Shown piece by piece: positions 22,330-34,915 of a DNA stretch of 64,000 nucleotides. The DNA is from Serratia symbiotica. GTDB taxonomy: Bacteria > Pseudomonadota > Gammaproteobacteria > Enterobacterales > Enterobacteriaceae. Position 1 is the stretch's first letter. Each line of letters begins with the position of its first letter. The stretch spans positions 1,054,001 to 1,118,000 of the forward strand of contig JAMDYG010000001.1 of assembly GCA_024160085.1 (NCBI GenBank), in the 5' to 3' direction. Below the pieces are notes generated by a model. The model was given only the letters and a program-made list of their open reading frames with translations. It searched no databases and was not told the DNA's origin. The translations under genes and the position numbers were made by a program.

Positions 22330-22553
22330 TACGGATCAAAATAGCAGCTTGGCCAGATCTCTGAAGGATGTACACCGACCGAGCGCCTCAGAGATAAGCC
22401 ACTCACCTTTCGGCCAGGGGCGCGCCAGCTCATTGGCCAACGTTGATAAACTCAAACCGGCACAGCGAGATACCGCCACTAGTATTGTTTCCTTCTTGCG
22501 GTAGAGCCGCAGATGATATCTGCCGGATACCAATTCTGATGCCTTGAATTCAT
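22330..22553 (-). pseudogene. sfsB: Nlp/SfsB Ner-like regulator, frameshifted
   Basis: Remnant of the small Ner-like DNA-binding regulator (Nlp/SfsB, about 90 residues). The ATG at 22551-22553 gives MNSRHQNWYPADII; after a shift near 22505 a second frame continues RCAGLSLSTLANELARPWPK and GEWLISEALGR, the helix-turn-helix core of the family. The C-terminal WPSRY segment is lost. In E. coli sfsB lies next to ispB, which is also nearby here. Confidence 0.75.
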
Positions 22554-22725
22554 TTTACAATCCTTTTTAATTAGCTAAAATTCACTTAGTGGTATAAATA
22601 ACTAGTCAAGGTTAATTATTTTAACAGCATGAAAAGCTTATACAAAAATAAATATACCATTAAATTTCTAAAAATATCCAAATGGTTATCCTAAAGATAA
22701 CGCTACTCACAATTACTCAGAGATA

Positions 22726-23085
22726 ATGGCTATGAAAAACGAGTGGTTTGCTGCCAAGGATCTTACTAACATCGTAGGATTACCTTCTTCCACACAGGGA
22801 ATAAATCTAATGGCTCGGCGCGAGGGATAGATCAGCCGCAGGCGAAAAGGCGTGCAAGGAAAAGCCTTGGAGTATCATATCAACAGCTTGCCGCACAATA
22901 TACGCAAACTATTGTTATTAAATGAGGATGGGGCGGTTTATGAAGTGGAAAGGCAGGATCCGCTGACAGTGTGGATTGAGTACTATTATTACCTAACGGA
23001 AAGTGAGCGCGAAAAAATGCTTGCGTTTCTAATACGAAAAGGGATTGGTGGCCTGTTGGCGTGCATCAACAACAAGGAGAAGTAA
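22726..23085 (+). pseudogene. Mu-type HTH DNA-binding protein, one nonsense codon
   Basis: A continuous frame of 119 codons from ATG 22726 (MAMKNEWFAAKDLTNIVGLP) to a TAA at 23083-23085. It is broken only by a TAG near 22828 where RREGW would be expected. The N-terminus resembles the Mu-type HTH domain found in phage Mu repressors and related bacterial regulators: an EWF-AKDL start, a short helix pair and the RREGW-RRR-GV-GKALEY motif. The C-terminal half is poorly conserved. Possibly a domesticated prophage-type regulator. Restart at a later codon would lose the DNA-binding part. Confidence 0.6.
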
Positions 23086-23142
23086 TCAGGCTCGCGCTGC
23101 AAGCCTGTGCCTGTAAAGGTATTTTTAAAAATGATAAACTTC

Positions 23143-24117
23143 TCAAAATTCGCGTTGCACCGCCAAGCGAGCCAAACCCTCTAGCGCGTCGCGATACGGC
23201 GATTTCGGCAGTGCTTGCAGTACGGCGATCGCCTTGTTAGCTTCTTCCTTAGCGCGATTATGGGTGTATTCCAGTGAAGCGCATTGCTGCATGGCCTGTA
23301 GCACCGGTTCTAGCAGATGTCGCCTGTTGCCTTGTTCAATGGCCTCACGGATCATCGATCTTTGCGCTTCGTCGCCATGATGCATGGCATGTAGCAGCGG
23401 TAGAGTGGGTTTACCTTCATTTAGATCGTCACCGGTATTTTTACCCAAGGTGCTGCCATTGGCACTGTAATCGAGCAGATCGTCGATCAATTGGAATGCG
23501 GTACCGAGGTAGCGGCCATAATCCTGCAATGCTTTTTCTTCCGCCTGGTTTGCACCGGATAAGATCGCCGATGACTGTGCCGCCGCTTCGAACAAGCGAG
23601 CGGTTTTGCTGTAGATCACCTGCATATAGCTTTCTTCAGTGATGTCAGGATCGTGCACGTTCATTAACTGGAGCACTTCGCCTTCTGCAATCACGTTTAC
23701 TGCCTCGGACATCAGCGCTAGCACACGCAGCGATTTCAGACTGGTCATCATTTGGAAGGCTCGGGTATAGATAAAGTCGCCTACCAGCACGCTGGCGGCA
23801 TTGCCGAATGCGGCGTTGGCGGTGCCTTTGCCTCGTCGCATATCAGATTCATCCACTACGTCGTCATGCAGCAGTGTAGCGGTATGAATAAATTCGATCA
23901 GCGCTGCAACGGTAACATGCTTGTTGCCGCCTTCATAGTTCAATGCCCGCGCTGCCAGCACAGCAATCATAGGCCGGATGCGCTTACCGCCACCACTGAT
24001 AATGTAATAGCAAAGCTGATTGATGAGTGTGACATCGGAGTGCAATTGTTCGATAATTGCTGCGTTTACAGCCATCATATCTTGTGCGGTTAACGCGGTA
24101 ATTTGCTCTAGATTCAT
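23143..24117 (-). CDS. ispB: Octaprenyl diphosphate synthase IspB
   Basis: An intact trans-polyprenyl synthase of 324 residues that builds the C40 side chain of ubiquinone and menaquinone; usually essential. Both aspartate-rich motifs are present: LLHDDVVDESDMRRG near residues 83-97 and LIDDLLDY near 210-217. The start at 24115-24117 (MNLEQITALTAQDM) matches E. coli IspB (323 residues); an upstream extension to 24180 is open but not homologous. It is divergent from rplU-rpmA, the standard enterobacterial arrangement. Confidence 0.97.
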   Translation of the reverse strand: MNLEQITALTAQDMMAVNAAIIEQLHSDVTLINQLCYYIISGGGKRIRPMIAVLAARALNYEGGNKHVTVAALIEFIHTATLLHDDVVDESDMRRGKGTANAAFGNAASVLVGDFIYTRAFQMMTSLKSLRVLALMSEAVNVIAEGEVLQLMNVHDPDITEESYMQVIYSKTARLFEAAAQSSAILSGANQAEEKALQDYGRYLGTAFQLIDDLLDYSANGSTLGKNTGDDLNEGKPTLPLLHAMHHGDEAQRSMIREAIEQGNRRHLLEPVLQAMQQCASLEYTHNRAKEEANKAIAVLQALPKSPYRDALEGLARLAVQREF

Positions 24118-24284
24118 GGTGTTTTTTTCAGTTGTGATTCTCTTCACCGTGTATTGAGAGTGCTTCCTACATCGGTACATAGTGATGACTGTTGCTTGAT
24201 TGTACTTGAAAAACGGTTCAGATAAATGCTCTCAAAGAAACTGTAGTTTTTTTCTTCTTTTTTGCTTCTGGCGTTATTATACTC

Positions 24285-24313
24285 TTGTCATGCGCCAGTT
24301 TTTTACGTATAAT
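24285..24313 (+). promoter_or_regulatory. Promoter of rplU-rpmA
   Basis: A TTGTCA box at 24285-24290 and TATAAT at 24308-24313 with exactly 17 bp between, 48 bp before the rplU start. It looks like a strong sigma-70 promoter. Confidence 0.8.
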
Positions 24314-24361
24314 TCGCACCATATTATAAATATTTAGAGCGCGTGGAAAGCGGGGTTTTAT

Positions 24362-24673
24362 ATGTACGCAGTTTTCCAAAGTGGTGGTAAACAACACCGA
24401 GTAAGCGAGGGTCAGACCTTTCGCCTGGAAAAGATAGACATCGCAACTGGTGAAATGATTAAGTTTGACCAGATCCTGATGATCGCTAATGGCGAAAATG
24501 TCAAAATCGGCGTTCCTTTCGTTGATGGTGGCAAGATAAACGCTGAAGTTATTGCGCATGGTCGTGGCGAGAAAATCAAGATTGTTAAGTTTCGTCGTCG
24601 GAAGCACTACCGTAAGCAGCAGGGCCACCGTCAGTGGTTTACTGATGTTAAAATAACCAGCATCAGTGCTTAA
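24362..24673 (+). CDS. rplU: 50S ribosomal protein L21
   Basis: An intact 103-residue L21, the same length as in E. coli. It starts [20 protein letters not shown] and ends with the RNA-binding segment [19 protein letters not shown]. First gene of the rplU-rpmA operon, with a strong promoter upstream and rpmA 17 bp downstream. Confidence 0.98.
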   Translation: MYAVFQSGGKQHRVSEGQTFRLEKIDIATGEMIKFDQILMIANGENVKIGVPFVDGGKINAEVIAHGRGEKIKIVKFRRRKHYRKQQGHRQWFTDVKITSISA

Positions 24674-24690
24674 GTTAGGAGAGCGGATTA

Positions 24691-24948
24691 ATGGCACATA
24701 AAAAAGCTGGCGGCTCGACACGTAACGGTCGCGATTCACAAGCTAAACGTCTGGGCGTAAAACGTTTTAGCGGCGAAGCAGTACTAGCCGGCAGTATCAT
24801 CGTTCGTCAGCGTGGTACTAAATTCCACGCCGGTAATAACATGGGTTGCGGTAAAGACCACACACTGTTTGCTTTGAAAGACGGTAAAGTCAAATTCGAA
24901 GTTAAAGGCCCGAACAATCGTAAATTCATCAGTATCGAAGCTGAATAA
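24691..24948 (+). CDS. rpmA: 50S ribosomal protein L27
   Basis: An intact 85-residue L27. The N-terminal tail [17 protein letters not shown] reaches the peptidyl-transferase centre in the ribosome. A GGAG ribosome site precedes the ATG. In E. coli the next genes are yhbE and obgE; here yhbE is missing. Confidence 0.98.
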   Translation: MAHKKAGGSTRNGRDSQAKRLGVKRFSGEAVLAGSIIVRQRGTKFHAGNNMGCGKDHTLFALKDGKVKFEVKGPNNRKFISIEAE

Positions 24949-24973
24949 TTTTTCTAGCTTTCATTGATGTAAG

Positions 24974-25000
24974 CCCCGCAATCTATAGTGGGGGTTTTTT
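24974..25000 (+). terminator. rpmA terminator
   Basis: CCCCGC-loop-GTGGGG followed by a T run, 25 bp after the rpmA stop. It separates L21/L27 from obgE. Confidence 0.75.
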
Positions 25001-26414
<1,414 letters not shown>

Positions 26415-26789
26415 GCTAAAACGGAAGATGACTAGGACGAAGATGATGACGAAGGCGTCGTCAAAATCATTTACCAGAAATAATCTGGCTCAAGAGGTTC
26501 AGCGGTGATAATCCTCTTTACTTCATTATCTGGTATATGATTCTGTAGGTTATGTCCGGCAATGGTTGGTGATCGCCGCTGGCGATTATTTGAACGCATA
26601 GCAAGGGGCAGGCAGTGAGGGTTGATGAGCTATAAGCTAGGGGTCGTTTTCAAATGGCCCCAGCCATTTGGTTCGCGCTCTAATAGTCGGTATTCCACGT
26701 TGCCTGGTTTGAACACAGGCCATGCCCCTCCACCTTAATTATGGGCTTTTATGTCTGCAACGGTGACAGGAGTAATCACCGAATACAGA
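26415..26789. other. Former obgE tail and intergenic spacer
   Basis: 26415-26483 is the untranslated remainder of obgE. A hairpin, AAGAGG-loop-CCTCTT, at about 26491-26520 could end obgE transcription. The rest shows no coding pattern. Confidence 0.5.
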
Positions 26790-28208
26790 TTAGTTGGCTT
26801 TATAAATATCTCGTTACAGGCGGCTTTCGAAGCGTACCAGCGGCGCGCGGTGTTGTTTCTGATCTTCTGGCGGTACGGCGTAGCCCGACAGATATTGCAC
26901 GAAGGCTAAACGTTGACTACCGGCGGTGGTGATGAAGCCTGCCAGGTTGTGGACGCCTTGCAATACACTGTTTTTGGCTGACACCTTGCCATCGACGCCG
27001 GATTCGTGTAGCTCACCACGGTAACGTAAGGTGCCGTCATAGCCGGATGATAACGGCAGCATAGAGACAAAGTCCAGCTCGTTGCCATGCTGCGCGATAT
27101 ACTGTAGTATCTGCATTATGGTCGCCAGGGCCAGCAGGTTATGGCGCGATAGGCCGGAACCATCTTTACTACAACGCTTTTTCCCAGATCGATGCCGGCT
27201 TTCTAGCGTAGCACCTGACGTACTGCATCATCACCTGCACGCTAAGTGCCTGGTAAGCCGAAATTGTTCATAGCCTAAGGTACGAAATACCGTATCGGCG
27301 ATCATGTTATCCGATTTTTCAGCATTATTTTCAGTAAATCATGTAGCGGTGCAGACTGCGTCTGAGCGATCACCGTACTGGTCATACCCAGATGGGTTTA
27401 GCGTTTCAGATGGCCGCCGATCTGGATGCCTGCCTGCGTCAATTCATCTTTCAAGATAGCTTCTGCATAGCTGGTACCTTCCTGGATGGCAAACGCCAGC
27501 AGCAGCGGATCATTGCGCTGGATCAAGCAGCCGGTAAGGGTAAAGCGAACTCACCGGGGCACCACGTCTAACTCGCAGTATTGGGCGTTAGTAGAGCCTC
27601 TTGCCAATGTGCGTACTTGGCTGAACACGTTGACCAGGTAATAGGAGTGCAACACGGATAAATGCTATATCTCCTGGGTTTGGTGTACTGTACAGTGATA
27701 CCGAAAAGCAGTTGCGATCGATAATCGCCGCTGCTGGTGGTGCACTGAAACACTGTGTCATGTCTTTCCACGGCCAACCGGGTGCCTTATCATGGTTGGC
27801 GAACACTGAAGTATCGACCAGCACATTGCCGGTAATTCCGGTGTACACCCTGTTTCTTTAGGATCTACGCCATGTGACGCAAACTTCGGCGCTTGAAGGT
27901 CGGATCACCGCACAGCACACCGTCTCTGATGCTACCCTGGCTCTCCAACATGGTAGTGAAGCGTAATAGTTTAGCCCGAACTGTAATAATAATGCTGCTA
28001 GCGCTATTAGCGCCTTCTAAGTACTGGCTGGTAATGCCATTTATTGAGAGTGATAATCGATGGCTGATGTGGTAGTGCCGATCTTCTTAACTACCAGGGC
28101 TAAGTTGGCTCTAGCAGGTAAATATTGTGTGTAATTTTCAACCGAGGTCGCCTGCGCATTCAGAACAAATACGCAAGTCAATGCACTAACAATTCGTGAA
28201 AAACGCAT
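26790..28208 (-). pseudogene. dacB: D-Ala-D-Ala carboxypeptidase DacB (PBP4), decayed
   Basis: Remnant of the periplasmic PBP4 (about 477 residues) that trims and cuts peptidoglycan peptides. The ATG at 28206-28208 starts a signal peptide (MRFSRIVSALTCVFVLNAQA). The middle is spread over several frames with stops. The C-terminal frame (26814-27116) retains ELDFVSMLPLSSGYDGTLRY, then VSAKNSVLQGVHNLAGFITT around the KTG-like region, and stops at ESRL-TAA, six codons before the original end at 26790. Position between obgE and greA is as in E. coli. Confidence 0.9.
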
Positions 28209-28454
28209 AATCTTGGGACATCAGTTGGATAATAACGTGCCGACATACTACGGTGCATTCAGGGAAAAAGTAAACGATGACCCCTGAGGAACTTTAGGAT
28301 AAAATGCAAAATCGATCCTGTCCTTAGTCAGGTTTCTTTATATCTATATATCTATCGCTTGGCGGTAGGGCGATGAATGAGCTAACCGTGTTTTCATACG
28401 AACACGTCAGGATGACGGTTATTTGAACGGGAAAGATTTAGAGGTATTTATACG

Positions 28455-28931
28455 ATGAAACAGATCCCGATGACCTTGTTTGGCGCTGAAAAACTGCGCG
28501 AAGAACTTGAATATCTGAAAAGCGTGCGCCGTCCAAAAATCATTGCCGACATCGCCGACGCCCGCGAGCACGGTGATTTGAAAGAAAATGCCGAGTACCA
28601 TGCTGCCCGTGAGCAGCAGGGATTCTGTGAAGGGCGTATCCAGGAAATTGAAGCAAAATTGTCCAACGCGCAAGTGATCGATATCACTAAAGTACCGAAT
28701 ACTGGCTGGGTGATTTTTGGTGCCACTGTATCGGTGTTGAACCTGGATAGCAAGGAAGAAGTTACCTACCGTATCGTTGGCGACGATGAAGCTGATTTTA
28801 AGAAAAATCTGATTTCGGTCAATTCGCCAATGGCACGTGGTTTGATCGGCAAAGAGCAGGACGATATCGTGGTGATCAAAACTCCTGGCGGTGATGTGGA
28901 TTATGAAATCCTGAAGGTCGAGTATCTCTGA
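28455..28931 (+). CDS. greA: Transcription elongation factor GreA
   Basis: An intact 158-residue GreA that rescues backtracked RNA polymerase by stimulating transcript cleavage. The N-terminal coiled coil holds the acidic tip ([20 protein letters not shown], residues 36-55) and the C-terminal domain ends YEILKVEYL. Divergent from dacB, as in E. coli. Confidence 0.97.
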   Translation: MKQIPMTLFGAEKLREELEYLKSVRRPKIIADIADAREHGDLKENAEYHAAREQQGFCEGRIQEIEAKLSNAQVIDITKVPNTGWVIFGATVSVLNLDSKEEVTYRIVGDDEADFKKNLISVNSPMARGLIGKEQDDIVVIKTPGGDVDYEILKVEYL

Positions 28932-28977
28932 TCATACCCGCTGAGGAAGAAATGCCCAAGTAGGTTGTAAAGAAAGG

Positions 28978-29000
28978 AAAAAGGCCACCAGTGACCTTTT
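28978..29000. terminator. greA/yhbY convergent terminator
   Basis: AAAAAGGCCA-CCAG-TGACCTTTT, a stem with one mismatch, placed between the convergent greA and the yhbY remnant. Confidence 0.7.
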
Positions 29001-29041
29001 ATCTGAATCAGGTGCATGGCATTTTTGCGTTAACTTGATCC

Positions 29042-29344
29042 TTAATTAACGCGGTATATTGATCTTGTGCTCTTTCGATGGGCAGTAAATAATAAGCTTA
29101 TTACCAATGACTTGCACGTTGCAGGCACCGGTTTTACGCACGATAGCGTCGGCGGGCGATCAAGGTTTTGGTTTCGCTATCTTCAGCCGCGATCTTTACC
29201 TTTATCAGCTCATGATGTTCCAGAGATTGTTCAATTTCAGCCAGCACCCCCCTCGGTGAGACCGTGATTACCCAGCATGACAACCGGTTTTAACGGATGA
29301 GCTAGACCTTTCTGGTGCTGTTTTTGTTTATTATTCAGATGCAT
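29042..29344 (-). pseudogene. yhbY: RNA-binding protein YhbY, frameshifted
   Basis: Remnant of the CRM-domain protein YhbY (97 residues), associated with pre-50S ribosomes. The start (29342-29344) reads MHLNNKQKQHQKGLAHPLKP, then VVMLGNHGLTE, the GNxG-type loop of the CRM fold. A shift in the G run just after it (GGGGGGT) moves the rest, EIEQSLEHHELIKVK and AIVRKTGACNVQVIG, into another frame. Both the beginning and the end are clear, so the event looks simple and recent. Confidence 0.85.
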
Positions 29345-29488
29345 TGTCTTTTTTGCTTAAGTTGGGATTGAAAACAAGACGTTCTACCGCCATCTCATGT
29401 GCATCACCAAATCAGTCTTTATCGATAGGGGGTCTACATGAGCAGTGATCCTAGCATAAGACTCTCTTTATGATAGTTGGAAAACGAG

Positions 29489-30121
29489 ATGGCTAATAAA
29501 AAGAGATCTGCTAGCTCTAGTCGCTGGTTGCAAGAACACTTTAGTGATAAATATGTGCAGCAGGCGCAGAAAAAAGGGCTGCGTTCCCGTGCTTGGTTTA
29601 AACTTGATGAAATACAGCAGAAGAGTGACAAACTGTTCAAACCGGGCATGATAATAGTGGACTTGGGGGCAGCTCCGGGTGGCTGGTCGCAGTACGTGGT
29701 TACCCAAATCGGCGGTGCAGGTCGCATTGTTGCTTGTGATATTTTGCCAATGGATCCTATCGTTGGCGTTGATTTCCTTCAGGGCGATTTTCGTGATGAA
29801 TTAGTGCTCAAAGCCCTGTTGGAATGTGTAGGTAAGAGTAAGGTTCAGGTAGTTATGTCCGACATGGCTCCGAATATGAGCGGCACCCCGGCCGTCGACA
29901 TTCCAAGATCGATGTATCTGGTGGAATTAGCATTGGAGATGTGTAGTGATGTCCTCGCACCAGGCGGAAGTTTCCTAGCGAAGGTGTTTCAGGGAGATGG
30001 ATTTGACGAGTGCCTACGGGAAATTCGCTTCCTGTTTACGAAGGTTAAGATTCGTAAGCCAGACGCTTCCCGCGCCCGTTCGCGCGAAGTATACATTGTA
30101 GCGACAGGGCGCAAGCTGTAG
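29489..30121 (+). CDS. rlmE: 23S rRNA 2'-O-methyltransferase RlmE (FtsJ)
   Basis: An intact 210-residue RlmE, which methylates U2552 of 23S rRNA in the 50S subunit and matters for its assembly. The SAM-binding motif [14 protein letters not shown] is at about residues 56-69, and [10 protein letters not shown] carries the catalytic aspartate near 125. It has one extra residue (QQKSDK) compared with E. coli. The start at 29489 ([13 protein letters not shown]) is preferred over 29477. ftsH follows after 56 bp, as in other enterobacteria. Confidence 0.97.
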   Translation: MANKKRSASSSRWLQEHFSDKYVQQAQKKGLRSRAWFKLDEIQQKSDKLFKPGMIIVDLGAAPGGWSQYVVTQIGGAGRIVACDILPMDPIVGVDFLQGDFRDELVLKALLECVGKSKVQVVMSDMAPNMSGTPAVDIPRSMYLVELALEMCSDVLAPGGSFLAKVFQGDGFDECLREIRFLFTKVKIRKPDASRARSREVYIVATGRKL

Positions 30122-30177
30122 TACCCTAACGCTGTTTGTTAACACAGTTGTAATATGAGGTTCATCCCTTGAGTGAC

Positions 30178-32094
30178 ATGGCGAAAAACCTAATTCTCTG
30201 GTTAGTCATCGCAGTAGTATTGATGTCCCTATTCCAGAGTTTTGGGCCCAGCGAGTCGAATGGCCGTAGGGTAGATTATTCTACCTTCATGTCTGAACTG
30301 ACCCAGGATCAGGTTCGCGAAGCGCGAATTAGCGGACGCGAGATTAACGTTACTAAGAAAGACAGTAGCAAATACAAGACTTACATCCCTGTCAACGATC
30401 CCAAGTTGTTAGATACGTTGTTAACCAAGAATGTGAAAGTTGTCGGTGAGCCGCCTGAAGAGCCGAGCTTGCTGACCTCTATCTTTATTTCGTGGTTCCC
30501 GATGTTGTTGCTGATCGGGGTTTGGATCTTCTTTATGCGCCAGATGCAAGGCGGTGGCGGTAAGGGTGCGATGTCCTTCGGCAAGAGCAAGGCTCGCATG
30601 CTGAGCGAAGATCAGATCAAGACCACTTTTGCTGATGTTGCCGGTTGTGATGAAGCAAAAGAAGAAGTGAGCGAACTGGTAGAATACCTGCGCGAACCAA
30701 TCCGTTTCCAAAAGCTAGGAGGCAAGATCCCTAAAGGCGTGCTGATGGTTGGCCCACCGGGGACCGGTAAAACGCTCTTGGCGAAAGCGATCGCTGGCGA
30801 GGCAAAAGTACCGTTCTTTACCATTTCCGGTTCTGACTTCGTGGAAATGTTTGTTGGTGTGGGGGCTTCCCGTGTGCGCGACATGTTCGAGCAGGCCAAG
30901 AAAGCAGCACCTTGCATCATCTTCATTGATGAAATCGATGCCGTAGGTCGTCAACGTGGTGCCGGCCTGGGTGGCGGTCACGATGAACGTGAGCAAACCC
31001 TTAACCAAATGCTGGTGGAGATGGATGGTTTTGAAGGCAACGAAGGCATTATCGTCATCGCGGCAACCAACCGCCCTGACGTTCTTGATCCGGCGCTGCT
31101 GCGACCAGGCCGTTTTGACCGTCAGGTGGTTGTCGGCTTGCCGGATGTGCGCGGTCGTGAGCAGATCCTGAAGGTGCATATGCACCGTGTGCCGTTGGAT
31201 GCTGATATCAATACCTCCGTCATTGCTCGAGGTACACCAGGCTTCTCTGGTGCTGACTTGGCCAACCTGGTCAACGAGGCGGCATTGTTCGCTGCCCGTA
31301 GTAACAAACGTGTGGTATCAATGGTTGAGTTCGAAAAAGCTAAAGACAAGATCATGATGGGTGCGGAACGTCGCTCCATGGTGATGACCGAAGCGCAGAA
31401 AGAATCGACCGCATATCATGAAGCAGGTCACGCTATTATCGGTCGTCTAGTACCAAAACACGATCCGGTTCACAAGGTCACCATTATCCCGCGTGGCCGA
31501 GCACTCGGCGTCACTTTCTTCCTACCGAAAGGTGATGCAATCAGCGCCAGTCGTCAGAAGCTGGAGAGCCAAATCTCCACCCTTTATGGTGGCCGTCTGG
31601 CGGAAGAGATCATCTACGGGTCGGAAAATGTGTCTACTGGGGCGTCAAACGACATTAAAGTGGCGACCTCCATCGCCCGCAACATGGTGACTCAATGGGG
31701 TTTCTCTGATAAGCTGGGGCCGCTGTTGTATGCAGAAGAAGAGGGTGAAGTGTTCCTTGGCCGTTCCGTCGCTAAGGCGAAACACATGTCGGATGAAACC
31801 GCACGCATCATTGATCAGGAAGTAAAATCTCTGATTGAACGCAACTACGCGCGCGCGCGTTCACTGTTGATGGAAAATATGGACATCCTGCATTCAATGA
31901 AGAATGCACTGATGAAATATGAAACCATTGATGCGCCGCAGATCGACGATCTGATGAACCGCCAAGACGTACGCCCGCCAGCTGGTTGGGACGATGCAAA
32001 CAAAGGTAATAGCCCCGAAGCCGGCGGCACGCCAAAAGCGCCGACGTCAGTAGAAGAATCGCACACGCCGAGTCCAGGCAATAACCATGTTTGA
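30178..32094 (+). CDS. ftsH: Membrane AAA+ protease FtsH
   Basis: An intact 638-residue ATP-dependent zinc metalloprotease anchored in the inner membrane; it degrades LpxC, sigma-32 and damaged membrane proteins and is essential in E. coli. Two membrane segments (about residues 5-22 and 98-120) flank a periplasmic domain. Walker A GPPGTGKT, Walker [12 protein letters not shown] and the zinc site HEAGH are all present. The ATG at 30178 gives [17 protein letters not shown]; a TTG nine bases upstream is also in frame. Confidence 0.98.
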   Translation: MAKNLILWLVIAVVLMSLFQSFGPSESNGRRVDYSTFMSELTQDQVREARISGREINVTKKDSSKYKTYIPVNDPKLLDTLLTKNVKVVGEPPEEPSLLTSIFISWFPMLLLIGVWIFFMRQMQGGGGKGAMSFGKSKARMLSEDQIKTTFADVAGCDEAKEEVSELVEYLREPIRFQKLGGKIPKGVLMVGPPGTGKTLLAKAIAGEAKVPFFTISGSDFVEMFVGVGASRVRDMFEQAKKAAPCIIFIDEIDAVGRQRGAGLGGGHDEREQTLNQMLVEMDGFEGNEGIIVIAATNRPDVLDPALLRPGRFDRQVVVGLPDVRGREQILKVHMHRVPLDADINTSVIARGTPGFSGADLANLVNEAALFAARSNKRVVSMVEFEKAKDKIMMGAERRSMVMTEAQKESTAYHEAGHAIIGRLVPKHDPVHKVTIIPRGRALGVTFFLPKGDAISASRQKLESQISTLYGGRLAEEIIYGSENVSTGASNDIKVATSIARNMVTQWGFSDKLGPLLYAEEEGEVFLGRSVAKAKHMSDETARIIDQEVKSLIERNYARARSLLMENMDILHSMKNALMKYETIDAPQIDDLMNRQDVRPPAGWDDANKGNSPEAGGTPKAPTSVEESHTPSPGNNHV

Positions 32095-32131
32095 ACAGCT
32101 CGACAAGTTACTTCTGCTATGTGGTAACATT

Positions 32132-32155
32132 AAACCCCGGCCTACCGGGGTTTTT
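32132..32155 (+). terminator. ftsH terminator
   Basis: AAACCCCGG-CCTA-CCGGGGTTTTT, a strong hairpin 38 bp after the ftsH stop. Confidence 0.88.
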
Positions 32156-32289
32156 ACTGCCCGGTAGGCAGTAAACCAGGCAACAGTCAGCAGCTGGATG
32201 ATATCCATCATACTTGAATACATCTGTGTTTTCTGCGCGGTTATTCGGCCCATCTATGGGTCTCACCCCCTCGGGGCCGCTGCATGCCG

Positions 32290-32475
32290 AGTTCAAATTT
32301 ATTAGGAATCACATCCTTGTGATTGCCTTTAAGGCATTCAAATCAGTTCCTGAGCGATTTATCCCGGCATATTTGTCACCTCAGTGACTTACTTGAGTAA
32401 GCTCCTGGGGATTAGGGATTAATGAGGATCCCCTGCGGGCCAGCGTAAGTGCTGTTCAAATCTATTCTCGGCAGA
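32290..32475. repeat. ERIC-like intergenic repeat region
   Basis: The segment TTACTTGAGTAAGCTCCTGG at about 32389-32408, followed by GGATTA, closely matches the conserved core of enterobacterial repetitive intergenic consensus (ERIC) elements. Around it are short palindromes (AATCACATCCTTGTGATT; GCCTTTAAGGC) and two related segments, GTTCAAATTTATT and GTTCAAATCTATT, about 160 bp apart. It looks like a degenerate or composite ERIC-type repeat in the ftsH-folP gap. Confidence 0.6.
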
Positions 32476-32532
32476 TTTGTCACGCTCTTGTCGCTCCGCT
32501 GTGATGTCACTTCAATTATTTAGGGTATAGCC

Positions 32533-33369
32533 ATGCAGTTAGCCGTACGCGACATGACGCTCAATCTCTCCCATCCGCAGGTGATGGGCATCCTCAACGT
32601 GACACCGGATTCGTTTTCTGACGGTGGTAGTTACAACCAACTCAATCAGGCACTGTTGCATGCGCATGCGCTGATTTCGGCTGGTGCTACCATAATCGAC
32701 GTTGGAGGCGAATCCACACGGCCGGGGGCGGCAGAGGTCAGTGAGGATGAAGAGATTGCACGGGTGGTACCGGTAGTGGAGGCATTGGCGCAACGTTTCG
32801 AGGTGTTTATCTCGGTTGACACATCTAAAGCGGGGGTGATTCGCGAGTCGGCACAGGCGGGAGTGCGTCTGATTAACGATATCCGCTCGTTGCAGGAACC
32901 TGGCGCGTTGGCTGCCGCTGCCGAAAGCGGCTTGCCGGTGTGCCTGATGCACATGCAGGGGCAGCCACGCACTATGCAACAGGCACCGTATTACGATGAC
33001 CTGATTGCTAATGTGAAGATGTTTTTTGAGCGTCATATCAAGCGTTGCCATGATGCTGGGATAACAAATCAGCAATTGCTGCTCGACCCAGGATTCGGAT
33101 TTGGTAAAACTCTAGCACACAACTACCAACTTTTGGCGCGGTTGTCGGAATTGCACCGCTTCGGTCTGCCGCTGATGGTGGGGATGTCACGCAAGTCAAT
33201 GATTGGACGGCTACTGAAAGTGCCGCCTGATCAACGCGTCATCGGTAGCGTGGCTTGCGCAGTGATCGCTGCGATGCAGGGCGCGCAGATTATCAGAGTG
33301 CATGATGTTAAAGAAACCGTCGAGGCGATGCGTGTCGTCGAGGCAACACTTTCAGCTAAGGGACAGTAG
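32533..33369 (+). CDS. folP: Dihydropteroate synthase
   Basis: An intact 278-residue DHPS that joins pABA to pterin pyrophosphate in folate synthesis; the sulfonamide target. Family motifs: [16 protein letters not shown] near residue 18-33, GESTRPGA near 61-68, NDIRS near 116-120 and the C-terminal [14 protein letters not shown]. Only four bases separate its TAG stop from glmM, so the pair is a tight operon, as in E. coli. Confidence 0.97.
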   Translation: MQLAVRDMTLNLSHPQVMGILNVTPDSFSDGGSYNQLNQALLHAHALISAGATIIDVGGESTRPGAAEVSEDEEIARVVPVVEALAQRFEVFISVDTSKAGVIRESAQAGVRLINDIRSLQEPGALAAAAESGLPVCLMHMQGQPRTMQQAPYYDDLIANVKMFFERHIKRCHDAGITNQQLLLDPGFGFGKTLAHNYQLLARLSELHRFGLPLMVGMSRKSMIGRLLKVPPDQRVIGSVACAVIAAMQGAQIIRVHDVKETVEAMRVVEATLSAKGQ

Positions 33370-33373
33370 AAAC

Positions 33374-34723
33374 ATGAGTGAGCGCAAATATTTTGGCACC
33401 GATGGTATTCGTGGCAAGGTCGGTGATAGCCCAATTACCCCGGACTTCGTGCTGAAACTTGGATGGGCGGCCGGTAAAGTGCTGGCGCGTCACGGCTCTC
33501 GCAAAATCATCATCGGTAAGGATACCCGCATTTCCGGTTATATGCTGGAGTCTGCACTGGAAGCTGGCTTGGCAGCCGCTGGGTTGTCCGCTTCCTTCAC
33601 CGGCCCGATGCCGACACCGGCGGTAGCCTACCTAACACGTACTTTCCGCGCTGAAGCCGGCATCGTGATTTCTGCCTCGCACAACCCGTTCTACGATAAC
33701 GGCATCAAGTTTTTCTCGATCGACGGGGACAAGTTGCCGGATGATGTTGAGGAAGCGATTGAAGCCGAGATGGAAAAACCGCTGACTTGTGTGCAGTCCT
33801 CCGAGTTGGGTAAAGCCAGCCGGATTATCGACGCCGCTGGCCGTTACATCGAATTCTGCAAAGGCACCTTCCCTAGTGAACTGAGCCTGAAGGGGTTGAA
33901 AATTGTGGTCGATTGCGCCAACGGTGCCAATTACCACATTGCGCCGAGCGTGTTGCGTGAGCTGGGTGCTACAGTGATTGCTATCGGAGTCGCACCGGAT
34001 GGCATGAACATTAATGAAAAATGTGGTGCGACCGATGTCCGCCAGTTGCAGCAATGGGTGCTACAAGAAAAGGCGCATGTTGGGCTGGCGTTCGACGGTG
34101 ATGGTGACCGTGTGATGATGGTGGATCATTTGGGCAACAAGGTGGATGGAGACCAGATCCTATATATCGTTGCTCGGGAAGAACTGCGTCAAAGCCAGTT
34201 ACGCGGTGGTGTTGTCGGTACACTAATGAGCAATATGGGGTTAGAGTTGGCACTGAAGCAACTGGGTATCCCGTTTGCGCGTGCCAAAGTGGGTGATCGC
34301 TACGTGCTGGAAAAGCTGCAAGAACTGGGCTGGCGCATCGGCGCGGAGAACTCCGGCCATGTGATTCTACTGGACAAAACCACAACCGGCGATGGCATAG
34401 TGGCTGGGTTGCAAGTACTGATTGCGATGGTGAGTAATCATATGAGCCTGTATGATCTGTGCAGCGGCATGAAGCTGTTGCCGCAGATCCTGATCAACGT
34501 GCGTTTCGAGGGCGAGCACAACCCGCTGGAATCCGCTGAAGTACGTAAAATTATTAAACAGGTTGAAGCTGAGTTGGTTGATCGCGTCCGTGTGTTATTG
34601 CGCAAATCCGGCACCGAACCGCTTATCCGTATAATGGTGGAAGGTGAGGATGAACAGCAGGTGACTGTGCTGGCACAGCGCATCGCTGATGCGGTGAAAT
34701 CAGCCGGTTATCAGCAAAAATAA
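33374..34723 (+). CDS. glmM: Phosphoglucosamine mutase
   Basis: An intact 449-residue GlmM converting glucosamine-6-P to glucosamine-1-P for murein and LPS precursors. The active-site serine lies in [15 protein letters not shown], the metal loop is [13 protein letters not shown] and the phosphate loop [10 protein letters not shown]. The ATG at 33374 gives [17 protein letters not shown]; an open extension into folP is not used. Confidence 0.97.
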   Translation: MSERKYFGTDGIRGKVGDSPITPDFVLKLGWAAGKVLARHGSRKIIIGKDTRISGYMLESALEAGLAAAGLSASFTGPMPTPAVAYLTRTFRAEAGIVISASHNPFYDNGIKFFSIDGDKLPDDVEEAIEAEMEKPLTCVQSSELGKASRIIDAAGRYIEFCKGTFPSELSLKGLKIVVDCANGANYHIAPSVLRELGATVIAIGVAPDGMNINEKCGATDVRQLQQWVLQEKAHVGLAFDGDGDRVMMVDHLGNKVDGDQILYIVAREELRQSQLRGGVVGTLMSNMGLELALKQLGIPFARAKVGDRYVLEKLQELGWRIGAENSGHVILLDKTTTGDGIVAGLQVLIAMVSNHMSLYDLCSGMKLLPQILINVRFEGEHNPLESAEVRKIIKQVEAELVDRVRVLLRKSGTEPLIRIMVEGEDEQQVTVLAQRIADAVKSAGYQQK

Positions 34724-34915
34724 TTTTTGGTGTTTTTTTCTGCAAACGCATTGTTGGCAGAAAATTACCCTTGCGCGGTTTAGCGGCTTTAGTTAGTATT
34801 CACACTCGCTTAAGTAAGTAAGCAGTATAAAAAAGTTCCTGTGACTTCTTTTTAGAAGCTTTAAAGTCAAAAACATTTGGCATGCGGTTGAAGCCGCAGT
34901 GACACGGGTGCAATT

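Noticed and set aside
24218-24739. A 173-codon minus-strand frame over rplU.
   Set aside because: It is antisense to the strongly conserved L21 gene and its promoter and has no family resemblance.
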